Assembly: GCA_013115125.1 (NCBI GenBank)
Contig: JABANN010000518.1
Location: 1 to 23,693 of the forward strand
DNA length: 23,693 bases
Direction: 5' to 3'
Source of the DNA: Perkinsus olseni
Lineage: Eukaryota; Perkinsozoa; Perkinsida
Shown: piece after piece, positions 8,601-16,946 of the stretch
Layout of the letters: each line of letters begins with the position of its first letter
Position numbering within the stretch: position 1 is the first letter of the stretch
Program-made: the position numbers and the translations under genes
Notes under the pieces: model-generated
Told to the model about the DNA's origin: nothing
The model's database searches: none
Seen by the model: only the letters and a program-made list of their open reading frames with translations

Positions 8601-11600
8601 TCTTCTCTTACTCGTCTGAACCATTGTTGCCGCGGCATCGTCGTCTTTCCTTCTCTTGCTTTGCTCAAAATTACACTCCGCCGCGCCGTCCGAGCGATGG
8701 CCACTCTCCTCCTCCTCTTCGAAATCTTCCGGATACCTCACGATTAAGCTATTCACCACACGACGTACGTCGTCATTTCCTACTCGTCCTCTTCCTCAGC
8801 GCCTCGATCTGCTCCCACCCGCGGCATCACTTCAGCGGCCTGTTTTGGCGCCCGATCCACGTTCGGCCGATTTTCCAAACTATCCGCGAGTTTTTCGCGT
8901 TTTATGGGGGGCAAACTCACCTGAACCTAGCGCTACGACAGCAAGGCAGAGAAAATGACTCACCCGATCGGCGGAGCGACGCTTCTCCTGACTCTCGAAA
9001 ACGTCGGACCTCATACTTTGGCTATCTCGAGATCGAGATTGGGAGCCGGCGACCGCCAGTGGGTCTCCTATGGACCCAATCAGGACCTGCGAGAAACGAC
9101 TGTAGCTGCCCCACCGCATGGAACCTCCAGCCTACCTGATCCTCCTGAGGATTGGTGACTGGTGATGGCACGATACTCGGCAATTTTAGCTCTTCTTTTT
9201 CGTAATACCTGGCAGTCGATGAGAGATCATAGCTCATCTGTGCGCTCCGCAGGATGAGGCACTGAGCGACGAGCCTATCGGCACCGAGAGCGCGACTCAC
9301 CGAGTCTTATTTTCCGGCATCGGCGAGAGGACGCGGCCAGTACGGCGTTGGAATGGCCGCGTCAGGGAGGACCGCGCGGAGCTGTAACAGAAACTTGATC
9401 CGTCGGAACACTCGAAGACCCTTCTTCATGGTTGCTATGATGAATCGGGTCAGGTGAAAATCGCTCACCTAGTGAGCCCGCGTATCCTAGCCACGAAGCC
9501 GCTCGGACGGCTTGGAAGTGCCGGGAGCTTCACACCGCTGCTGGAGGTTGTTTCGGCTGACAGCGAGTGAGATGAGAGATAACCGACCGGACCTCCCCAG
9601 AAAGTTAACATAGGATACTCGCGAGCGGTTCATTAGACGGGGAACTAGTTGGTTGAGCCCATCGAACGGAGGCCGTCATCTCGACAAGAACAGGTGTACC
9701 AAGACTCCAAGGTAGCTACGCACTCGCGAGCGACGAAGGCGCGATGATAATCGCGGGATATGTGATAGCGTCGATTGCCCCAGGTAAATGCTCAGTGGAG
9801 TGACAAATCACACCTTTCGTCTTCTCACCTTCCGTGCTGCGAAGTCTGTAGTCCAACTCTCGGCACTTGCCAAGTTCCTGAGGCCGCTCTAGAGTAGCCT
9901 CTCATCTTCCATGTCCGGACTCACCCGTAAAACGTAATTCCGCAGCAGCGGGGTGTTCAAGATATCATCGCAACTAGGTCGCTTCTCAGACTCTCGAGTT
10001 AGCAACATTCTCACCATGTCGCACTGACCACGGAAGTCCTCACGTTAGCGCATCTGGACGTTGACTTTCGTACCGTCTCTTTCGTATATCTCGTTCGATC
10101 GGGATCCTCGAATTTAAGGTTGAGTATTCTCACGGCCAGGTGCTGTATGTTCCTCGCGTCGAAAGGGTGCTTCAAGGTGAGCATCTCGTACAGGATGACA
10201 CCTGAATAGCTGCAGCTGCACCTGGTCGATTTACAATTTTCCTAGACAGTTTTCCGGCTTTTGCCACCAACGCCCGAAAAGCAAAAGTTTGAAGATTCTT
10301 CGGCAGCTATGACGACGATCACAAGCGAGCCTAATGCTAGCGAGAGTAAGGCGTCCATCTTGATACGGCCACGCGAGCATATGCGAACTTCTGTCGAGGA
10401 AGAGCTTCGGCAAAGGGCAGTCGAATAATGATATTGAGGTGTCTTCATAGTGGGCTTACTACCCATCGACCAAACGTCGGACTTGAAGCCATACGGCTGC
10501 TCCATGATAATCTCCGGGCTGAGGTAGTATGGCGTGCCAACCTGATCGAACATAGGGGGTCGAAGCGCGGCCCAGAATAGCTTGAAGGTTCTTATGAAAA
10601 TGGGACTCATTCCAGGCACGCACGGCGGACCGCCAGTCACACTAACCGAGGATCGATCGCCTCTTACGCCCAGCATCACTCACCATAGTCCGAGCAAGAT
10701 CCCTTGTTTTCTCCAAGACCCTACTAATGCCGAAGTCTCCGAGCTTGACAGTCCGCTGGGGCCCATGAAGGAAGACGTTCTGGGACTTGAGGTCTCTGAG
10801 ACCCACAAGATGCTCAAAAAACCGGGATTGACGTCTGGACCGCTGATCCTATCCAGCTCCGACGAGTAGCTATGGTGAATTGTTTATGATGCAAAGATGA
10901 TGCGATTAGATTCCAAAAGACAAGAGTTCGGGTGTTGTGGTCTCAATCAGCCAGTCTTTCCACAGGAGGACGCAGGACTACCTATGGATGACCCTTTGCT
11001 TGTGAACATGGTCAATAGCTAAGCACAGCTGGGTGAACATCCTCAGGACCTCTTCCTCGGCCAGAAGGCCTCTACGGCGCTTTAGATATCTGACAGAAGC
11101 TGGATCGTGTTGTTGAGCAAGTGGAAGGTTTTCTGACACCTCTAGCTACGACATACAGTTCGCAACGAAGGAATTGCAACGTGCGGGAATGAGGCCATTA
11201 TGCCACGCGGCAGCAGCAGCAGCGTCAGCTAGGGTTCGAGGCAGCACCCAGCCACGGGCTCAGCGCTGCAATTGTTCGACAACCGCCCTTCTCGCCTCAC
11301 CACCACGTGATGGCATAGCGGTCTCAATTTATCACCATAATATGATAGTTCGACGACCGCCGTTGTCGCGTCATCACGTGGCAAAGTGGCTTCATTTCCG
11401 CATTCTGCTTCCTTTTCGTTATAACAGACTTAATGTATTACGTATGTAGGTCGCCGCCATCAGCGTAACCCATAACGATGCACATCTTCTGCCGGGGTGT
11501 TACGAAGACGTCGTGATAGGATATCTAATGTCGATGCATGCCTTTTTCAAAATAGGCGGAGCGGAGTTCATTCCTACAATAAAGGGATGATTCATCTTCT

Positions 11601-12363
11601 TCAGCACCCAGGCTTCCTGACGACAGAAAGACACATAAGGAAGGTCACAGGTCGGTGGGAAGAGTGCTGAGTAGCAACCTCTAGGCCCCCGGTTCGAACC
11701 CTTCGAGGAAGAACATTGCAATTTGCTTTGTAAAAGGGAGCAAATCAGTGTGAGTAGCACGCGAAGGGGTAGAAAGTCACGGAGATTATGGACTAGATAA
11801 AATCGGATATTTCACGAGTCAATCGTAATCATCCTACAAAGGAAAAACGCCGCTTTAACCTGTGAGCTCTCGAGTTGGGATTTCTCACCCTAAGCGCTTC
11901 CTTTCGTGGATCCTTGGTTTCGGATATTTGCCTCTCGTCGACGTCCATTTGCTTCAGTACCTTGCCATCAACCTCTAGGGCAACCGATTGTCTCAACCGT
12001 CAACGAGCAAAGCGAACCTCATCCATCTTCATCATCATACGAGCTTCCCCAAAGCTTGACTTACCCTAAGCTCCTTAGTCGGCGTGTGAAGCACTAGGTA
12101 CACCTTTCCGAACGAACCGTGGCCGAGTGTGCCAACTTTCTTGTATGTCGCTTGAACGGCTTCCATCGCTTCCGCCGATGGTATTGCTACAGCAGCTGCT
12201 GCTGATACATGGTCCACTGGGCCCGATTTCTGAAGGCGCAGTTCGTAGACTTGTGTACTGTGTTGAGAGCGGCTATTACCGCAGCCGCACGATCGTTGCT
12301 CATAATAGGGGGCAGTTTCAGCCTTTCTTTCTTCGATGGCCTCGCCCGCTGACCATCCGTCAT
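8577..12363 (-). CDS. NIMA-related (NEK-family) Ser/Thr protein kinase, 604 aa
   Basis: Eighteen exons, listed 5' to 3' (high to low): 12280-12363, 12065-12229, 11889-11972, 11578-11616, 11442-11524, 10982-11089, 10684-10795, 10463-10541, 10074-10201, 9925-10023, 9829-9886, 9700-9790, 9469-9537, 9301-9423, 9136-9208, 8964-9086, 8784-8920 and 8577-8736. Every junction is GT-AG with matching phase. Kinase domain at about 57-327: Gly loop GHGSFG (64-69), ATP Lys in VLKQMD (90), helix-C Glu 112, hinge region MGYADGGDL, catalytic HRDLKSQN (Asp189), DFG (208-210), NEK-type [10 protein letters not shown] (226-235), SDVWSMG and the EKRPS Arg, so it should be active. NEKs act in mitosis and at cilia or centrosomes. 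The 277-residue tail has basic and acidic blocks ([20 protein letters not shown]) and is not recognised. Exon 14 could start 3 nt further in. The last seven codons and the stop overlap tRNA-Thr in antisense. Confidence 0.9.
11655..11712 (+). pseudogene. decayed tRNA-like sequence in a kinase-gene intron
   Basis: On the plus strand, antisense to the kinase gene and inside its third intron (11617-11888), a D-arm-like GTGGGAAGAGTGCTGAG is followed by a 7-nt loop (TAGCAAC) and, at normal distance, an exact box B (GGTTCGAACCC, 11691-11701). The anticodon stem keeps only about three pairs, position 33 is A instead of T, and the T-stem does not pair, so it cannot be functional. Because GGTTCGAACC is self-complementary, the box B match alone is weaker evidence. 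Confidence 0.35.
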
Positions 12364-13063
12364 GGTCTTCGCCTTCCAGTTTTTTACTTTACTACCCGCT
12401 ATGACCAAACCGTCAAGTCAAGCAAGCAGAACGACAACTGAAAGAAAAAGTGTGTTCAGCCGTTCATCTATTCACTCGACTTGACGACGATTCCATTTTT
12501 GGGCGAGCGAGATTAAACATGCGCTGTCGCCGTATGCACAATCACTGCCAGCCCCCCCCCTTGGGGTTAGGTTTTATCAGTTCTGATTCTGAATCGGAGG
12601 CTCTGAGTAAAAATCAAGCAAAAAACCGCCTTTTGATTTTTGAATCACGGTCGAGATTCAACTCAAGCTCGAAGGATTCTGATTTCGCACTCTGGAGTAA
12701 AAAATCACTGAATCACGCTGTATTACTCACTGTGTGATTTTTTTCTCTGAGTAAAAAATCTGGCTCACCCCTCGAATCAGTATCCGCATACGGCCCCTGA
12801 TCACGTTTCTTAGAGAGGTACCGCGTGCAAAGATTTTCCTCGCAGGCCCGTTTAAAGACGTGCTCGAGAAATTCCCTCGCAGCTTTGCACTGCGACAAGT
12901 GGGAAGCTTCTATCGGGAATAGCTAGCGCGACTACCAGCACAACAGCATGACTTGTTACAAGATCAACAAAGTTAATGACGCCAGGAAGATAACAATGTT
13001 GCATTTCTGCCATTATCGAAGCAAGTCCATTAAAAGCATGTAAACGTATATGTATAGTCAAGA
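12364..13063. other. intergenic region with degenerate repeats
   Basis: This stretch separates the start of the kinase gene from the stop of the secreted-protein gene; both are on the minus strand, so it should hold the kinase promoter. It contains a C run (12550-12559) and an AT-rich part (about 12575-12780) with recurring short motifs. No open frame here has convincing splice sites or composition. Confidence 0.45.
12575..12780. repeat. degenerate short repeats (CTCTGAGTAAAAAATC / GAATCA)
   Basis: Three near-identical 15-17-mers of the form CTCTGAGTAAAAAATC occur at 12601-12615, 12690-12706 and 12745-12760. Between them are repeated GAATC and GATTTTT words (GAATC near 12590, 12632, 12710 and 12774), partly as inverted pairs. 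The spacing is irregular (89 and 55 nt). It resembles a decayed tandem array or a cluster of binding sites. No mobile-element ends are visible. Confidence 0.5.
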
Positions 13064-14779
13064 CTAAAGGCTAATATCTCCTATCGCCCATTGCTCCACC
13101 CGCCAATGATAGACCCTCCTCCAGTTGAGAATCTTCTTACCCACCTCGAAGTCAGCGCCCGACATGAACGACCACAAGGACAACTTGTATTCCATGTTGG
13201 AAGCATTGACATCATAGGAGACGGCCGCGTCGGTCGATTTGTCTTCAGCACCAGCGCTTACCCTACTGTCCGCCGAGACGGTTACTTTACGATCTCCGAG
13301 CATCTTCGCCTGGCTGGTGGCTTGCCCATCCACAGTGAACATCTTCTTCGCTCCTCCTAGCTGAGCATAGGTCAAAGTAACCGCCGCGACTTTTCCGCCA
13401 CCCTCCTTATAGCAGACATTCAAGCCCAGGCCAACGCCCTGAGGCGTCGCCACTTGCCAAATCGTTGCACAAGTCCTTCCGTAGAGTGTCGAACTTTTGA
13501 TAGCCGGAGTTTCGGGCCAGTCCAGGATGACATTGAAACCCAAGGCAGCATTGGAAGAAGGTGAGGTCACGTCTTGGGAGAAGACGCCGATGTCAAGCTC
13601 GAGCGTCAAAGGCCCCGCATCAGCATCGATGGATAGACAGACGTTGGGCTCTTGCAGCTTGTCGGAGTTGGTCTTACACCCTATCGGATACTGGAACTTG
13701 TTCAGCTTGTGCAGGCATCTTCCAGGCGGAGTAGCCCCATAATGGAAGAAGTTATAGCTCGACCCCGGAGTTATCCTATAGCAATCGATGGGCGGAGGCG
13801 ACCCGCCTTCACCACTTTTGGGCTTGCAATCGGCCGGCTCGTGTGATTGGAAGAATTCTCGAGTCTCCTCAGTGATGACATGAGTGTCGGCCAGCAAGGG
13901 GTGAACGTAAGGGACGGCGTCGGGGTCTCCGGGTTGGGGAATATGCTCTTGGACGTCGTACACTTTATAGAGATCAGCCATCGCTTCCTCGAGGGTCATG
14001 TCAACGGTCAGATTGGCCCAGTAGCTGATACTCGTGTGTTGTATCATGGTGTCATCCGCACCCCCAACACCTTCAATGTTGTACAGAGTGGTGTTGGTCT
14101 TATCCAAATACAATTTCCACTTATTCGGCGCGACCTCCGAGGCTCCCAATATGTCAAACTCTTGCTTGCCATCAGCCGACGCCGGCAGACCGCCAGTGGA
14201 CACCCAGAGGGCTTGCATTTCACCCTGCACGCTTACTAAGCCTTGATACTGCCAATCATCATCATTCAGGGTCCTGTAGTTGCCAAAGGTTTGAGACGAC
14301 TTCACAGCTTCGTCCTTTATCACATAAGACGTGTGGTTGTAGATCTGCAGTACCGTTCTCTTAGTAGGAGTCGTCACATACACCATATACTGATACGGCC
14401 GACTTGGCCACGCCACCACCGATACCTGACCGTCTTTTGCAACGTAAGTGTCCTCAAGGACGGTCAGCGTGCCATCATCCATCAGTGGCAATACCACACC
14501 GAAAGTGTCTGCAGTCTGTGATAGTCCACAGGAAGTCTTACCGCCACTGGGTGTCTTGAATGTGCTGTTGCAGTAGTAAGTGGTCTTTGACTGGATGCGC
14601 ACGTTAGTGGCATTGAGTACAGTCGGCGGAGGGGGAGGTGTAGTCGTAGTCGTTGTGGTAGTAGTGGTCGTAGTGGTGGTTTGAGTAGTAGTGGTTGGCT
14701 CTGCCTCCGTTGGTTGCCGTTGTGCACTGCAGAAGCAGTCAATAGCGACGAGAACGATCAGGCCCGACGGAACTCTCAT
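13064..14779 (-). CDS. secreted Thr-rich surface-type protein, single exon
   Basis: One uninterrupted 571-aa frame ends in a stop at 13064. The ATG at 14779 is chosen because it opens a clear signal peptide (MRVPSGLIVLVAIDCFCSA). In-frame upstream ATG (14854) is possible but would bury the signal. After the signal come a Thr-rich linker (about residues 28-47, nearly all Thr) and five prolines, typical of O-glycosylated mucin-like stalks. The remaining roughly 520 residues form a Cys-containing ectodomain with at least six N-glycosylation sequons (NATN, NSTF, NHTS, NTTL, NLTV, NASN). No C-terminal membrane anchor is seen, so it is probably secreted or wall-bound. No family was recognised. The lack of introns contrasts with every resolved neighbour. 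Confidence 0.9.
   Translation of the reverse strand: MRVPSGLIVLVAIDCFCSAQRQPTEAEPTTTTQTTTTTTTTTTTTTTPPPPPTVLNATNVRIQSKTTYYCNSTFKTPSGGKTSCGLSQTADTFGVVLPLMDDGTLTVLEDTYVAKDGQVSVVAWPSRPYQYMVYVTTPTKRTVLQIYNHTSYVIKDEAVKSSQTFGNYRTLNDDDWQYQGLVSVQGEMQALWVSTGGLPASADGKQEFDILGASEVAPNKWKLYLDKTNTTLYNIEGVGGADDTMIQHTSISYWANLTVDMTLEEAMADLYKVYDVQEHIPQPGDPDAVPYVHPLLADTHVITEETREFFQSHEPADCKPKSGEGGSPPPIDCYRITPGSSYNFFHYGATPPGRCLHKLNKFQYPIGCKTNSDKLQEPNVCLSIDADAGPLTLELDIGVFSQDVTSPSSNAALGFNVILDWPETPAIKSSTLYGRTCATIWQVATPQGVGLGLNVCYKEGGGKVAAVTLTYAQLGGAKKMFTVDGQATSQAKMLGDRKVTVSADSRVSAGAEDKSTDAAVSYDVNASNMEYKLSLWSFMSGADFEVGKKILNWRRVYHWRVEQWAIGDISL
14637..14695. repeat. imperfect trinucleotide repeat encoding poly-Thr
   Basis: The plus strand carries an impure GTA/GTG/GTC/GTT run that codes, on the minus strand, for a near-continuous run of Thr codons in the secreted protein. 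Codon use within the run is mixed, which suggests selection for Thr rather than recent slippage of one codon. Confidence 0.75.
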
Positions 14780-15288
14780 TCTTGTCAAGGAAGGCCTATA
14801 ACGATACCCGGTGATTCCAGCTCCTCCCTGCACCCTCGGCACACACCATTGCATCACGCGAGAGCCTCAGAGACGGCTGGCTATCCTCGATTGCAGTAGA
14901 ACGATACGGTCACTGGAGCCGTCCCGCTGTGACTAGCGGGGCATGCCCGTTGGGGATCTTGTACACGCGTGCGACCTTGCACGCGTGTCAACGATGTCCC
15001 GGCTCAGTAGTCCAGAGTGAAGACCATCCGGTGAGCGACAAGACCGCCGCCAAGCCCTCGGCAGCGAGTGGCTCTATCCCACCCCCACAGCCATCTCGTA
15101 TGAGGGAGCGCACAAATACTCTCCTCGATGGACGCTTGAATACATGCTCGAACTTCGATAGGCGGTACAGCACCGCGTCGGGCGTCTAGCGTCGTCTGAG
15201 GGATGTTTTATATCGCAAGTCACAACGGAGTAGCAGTCGACTGTTCTTCGGAGGATGGGGTGTGGACAGTCCTCGTCAGTTTGCGAAA
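14780..15288. promoter_or_regulatory. probable bidirectional promoter region
   Basis: The 509 nt between two divergent starts contain no convincing exon; the open frames present have no matching splice sites. The ten-base inverted repeat is the only strong structure. The regulatory role is inferred from position alone. Confidence 0.35.
14963..14988. repeat. perfect 10-bp inverted repeat (hairpin)
   Basis: The arms ACACGCGTGC (14963-14972) and GCACGCGTGT (14979-14988) are perfect reverse complements around a 6-nt loop (GACCTT). The repeat lies between two divergent gene starts, the minus-strand secreted-protein gene (14779) and the plus-strand gene at 15289, so it may be a shared regulatory site. 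It is not followed by a T run, so it does not look like a Pol III end signal. Confidence 0.75.
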
Positions 15289-15855
15289 ATGGGGACGACA
15301 CATAGGGTTGAGGATGAGTACTCCGGCCATGGTTCGGCCTTTGATCGAGTGTGTCCCAGTCTGCTAGCCCGCCACGGGGTGAGAGTGTCTGTGGAATAGC
15401 ACCGGCAACGCGTCCATCGTGTCATGGCACGGTCCATCGTTCATTCAATGGAGGACAGCATGAATGAGGCCTTCATGAGTTGCTCAGGCGAATGCAGCCC
15501 GGTCAGAAAAGCTACCAGATGAGAGCTGTACATAGACTGGTGGTAAACGGAGCTGAGATTCTATTCTAGCGATGGTCCGCGTGAATATTCTTGTGTGCCT
15601 GACGAATAATCTCCTCATTCGCAGTAGCGGGCCAGCGCGAGCAAGAGGACGGAATGGAGATCCTCAGGGATCCTGTAGAGATGCAGTGGAGGCTGGTGCG
15701 GGCCTATTCTGTTCCTATAGACTACAGGGTGTAGATCTCATCATTATTGGCGCAAGGTTCCAGTCCCTCGCCTACCAAGTCGTCAGGAAAGCATGCAGCT
15801 AGCACCTATGTTCTTTGTGTTGTGCCAGCACAAATGCCGTGCGCTCGCCGTGTAG
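15289..15855 (+). CDS. small multi-exon gene, unknown function, partly resolved
   Basis: The ATG at 15289 opens a 30-codon exon (15289-15378; MGTTHRVEDEYSGHGSAF and onward) ending at GTGAGA. Exon 15454-15501 (DSMNEAFMSCSGECSP) joins in phase. 15625-15728 is clearly coding (EDGMEILRDPVEMQWRLVRA and onward) and is followed by 15757-15855 (VPVPRLPSRQESMQLAPMF and onward) ending in TAG. The join from the second to the third segment is not settled: a small exon may lie near 15560-15590. The last intron would be only 28 nt, below the 38-nt minimum of well-supported introns here, so it may be wrong. Cys residues are frequent (CSGEC, CQHKC). No known family was recognised. Confidence 0.4.
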
Positions 15856-16946
15856 CCCTACGTAACGGGGTTTGGCAAGGACTGCGCCCCTTTCGAACGA
15901 TAGTTGAGGTCATGCCTGCAATGGCTGGATTGTTCAGGGGCCTAGGACACTCCGTCCAACCATGTGTGCCGGTATGGGTATTGGGAATTTGAGGGTGTCA
16001 GCGTCGCCCAAAGGCGATTCGCGTCGGGTTCGACTACATCCAAGTAACAGCATATCTTTTCCGGCATGTGTATGTTGTGTTAAGACTTAACAGTTAAGTT
16101 CTTCTTGTTTCTTGCTCGCACTAGATGGAATGGTAGCCGGTTAGGGATTCTCTCCAGTCTTCTCGATTCCACTCGAGTAGTTACCTCCCTCGACAGTGTC
16201 GAGTCGACACCATCACAGATGAATGGCTGTTCTGTATCATTCGGACCATTAGTATAGTTATTCGTATTAGACTAATACGTGCGTAGACGACTATTAAACT
16301 AATACGTATTAGACAAATAGAGTACTGATACTGATACCCTACAAGTATGAGTACTGTATTTGTTTTCTCGGTAGATGTTACATCACGGTGTAGGACCAGA
16401 CAGCTGTGAAGTAGGTAGACCAGATCAAGACTCGGGCATGAGGGCGGTGGAAATTTTTGATGTCAGAAATGCGGCAGAAAGCCGCACTGAGAATATCTCT
16501 CCTCGAGTAGCATGGCCACGGTGGGCCCCATAGGTCGATCAGCTGAGGGCTCTGTGTAGCTGATCATGATTAACGATGGCGTATCATGCGCCGCCGCGCA
16601 TAGGGTCACGGATGATCATGATGTTTGCGGTGTTCCTCTTCGAAAAGCATCTTCATTAGCGTTCAAGGTCGACATGCGGGAGTTGTTTCCCACCTGCTCG
16701 TCAGGCGTAGGTTTGATGAAGACCATCTTTTCATGTCTTTGTGTCGCTTGCGCATGCGTGCACCTACCCGTTGATGGGTCTGCTGCCCTTATCCTGTATC
16801 CCCCTACCCGAATCTAAGTTTTAGTCTTTTCGTGTTGTTCTGTCGCGTGCTAAAGCGATGGGGAATCTTGTGAGGGACTGTAGGACTGGCAGTCCTCCAT
16901 CGCGGTGACTACACCACTACTTCAGTACCTTACTCCTCAATTAACA
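15856..16946. other. long intergenic region upstream of the VID27-like gene
   Basis: This is about 1.1 kb without a supported gene. It contains a palindromic cluster at 16263-16312 and a run of short open frames with no matching splice sites. Just before the VID27 start, a pyrimidine-rich CCACTACTTCAG ends at 16925, 21 nt ahead of the ATG. If this organism trans-splices a spliced leader, as Perkinsus and dinoflagellates do, that AG is a candidate acceptor. Confidence 0.4.
16263..16312. repeat. paired palindromes built from CTAATACG
   Basis: 16263-16279 reads CGTATTAG-A-CTAATACG, an inverted repeat with a one-base centre. 16299-16312 reads CTAATACGTATTAG, a perfect 14-bp palindrome. Both use the same half-site in opposite order, 19 nt apart. 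They are either binding sites for a dimeric regulator of the downstream gene or remnants of an inverted repeat. Confidence 0.7.

Noticed and set aside
8543-9139. 198-aa plus-strand open frame
   Set aside because: It begins inside tRNA-Thr and runs antisense to kinase exons 15-18, which join in phase on the minus strand with strong donors (AG then GTGAGT).
12127-12441. 104-aa plus-strand frame
   Set aside because: It is antisense to the first two exons of the kinase gene, which encode its N-terminus and Gly loop.
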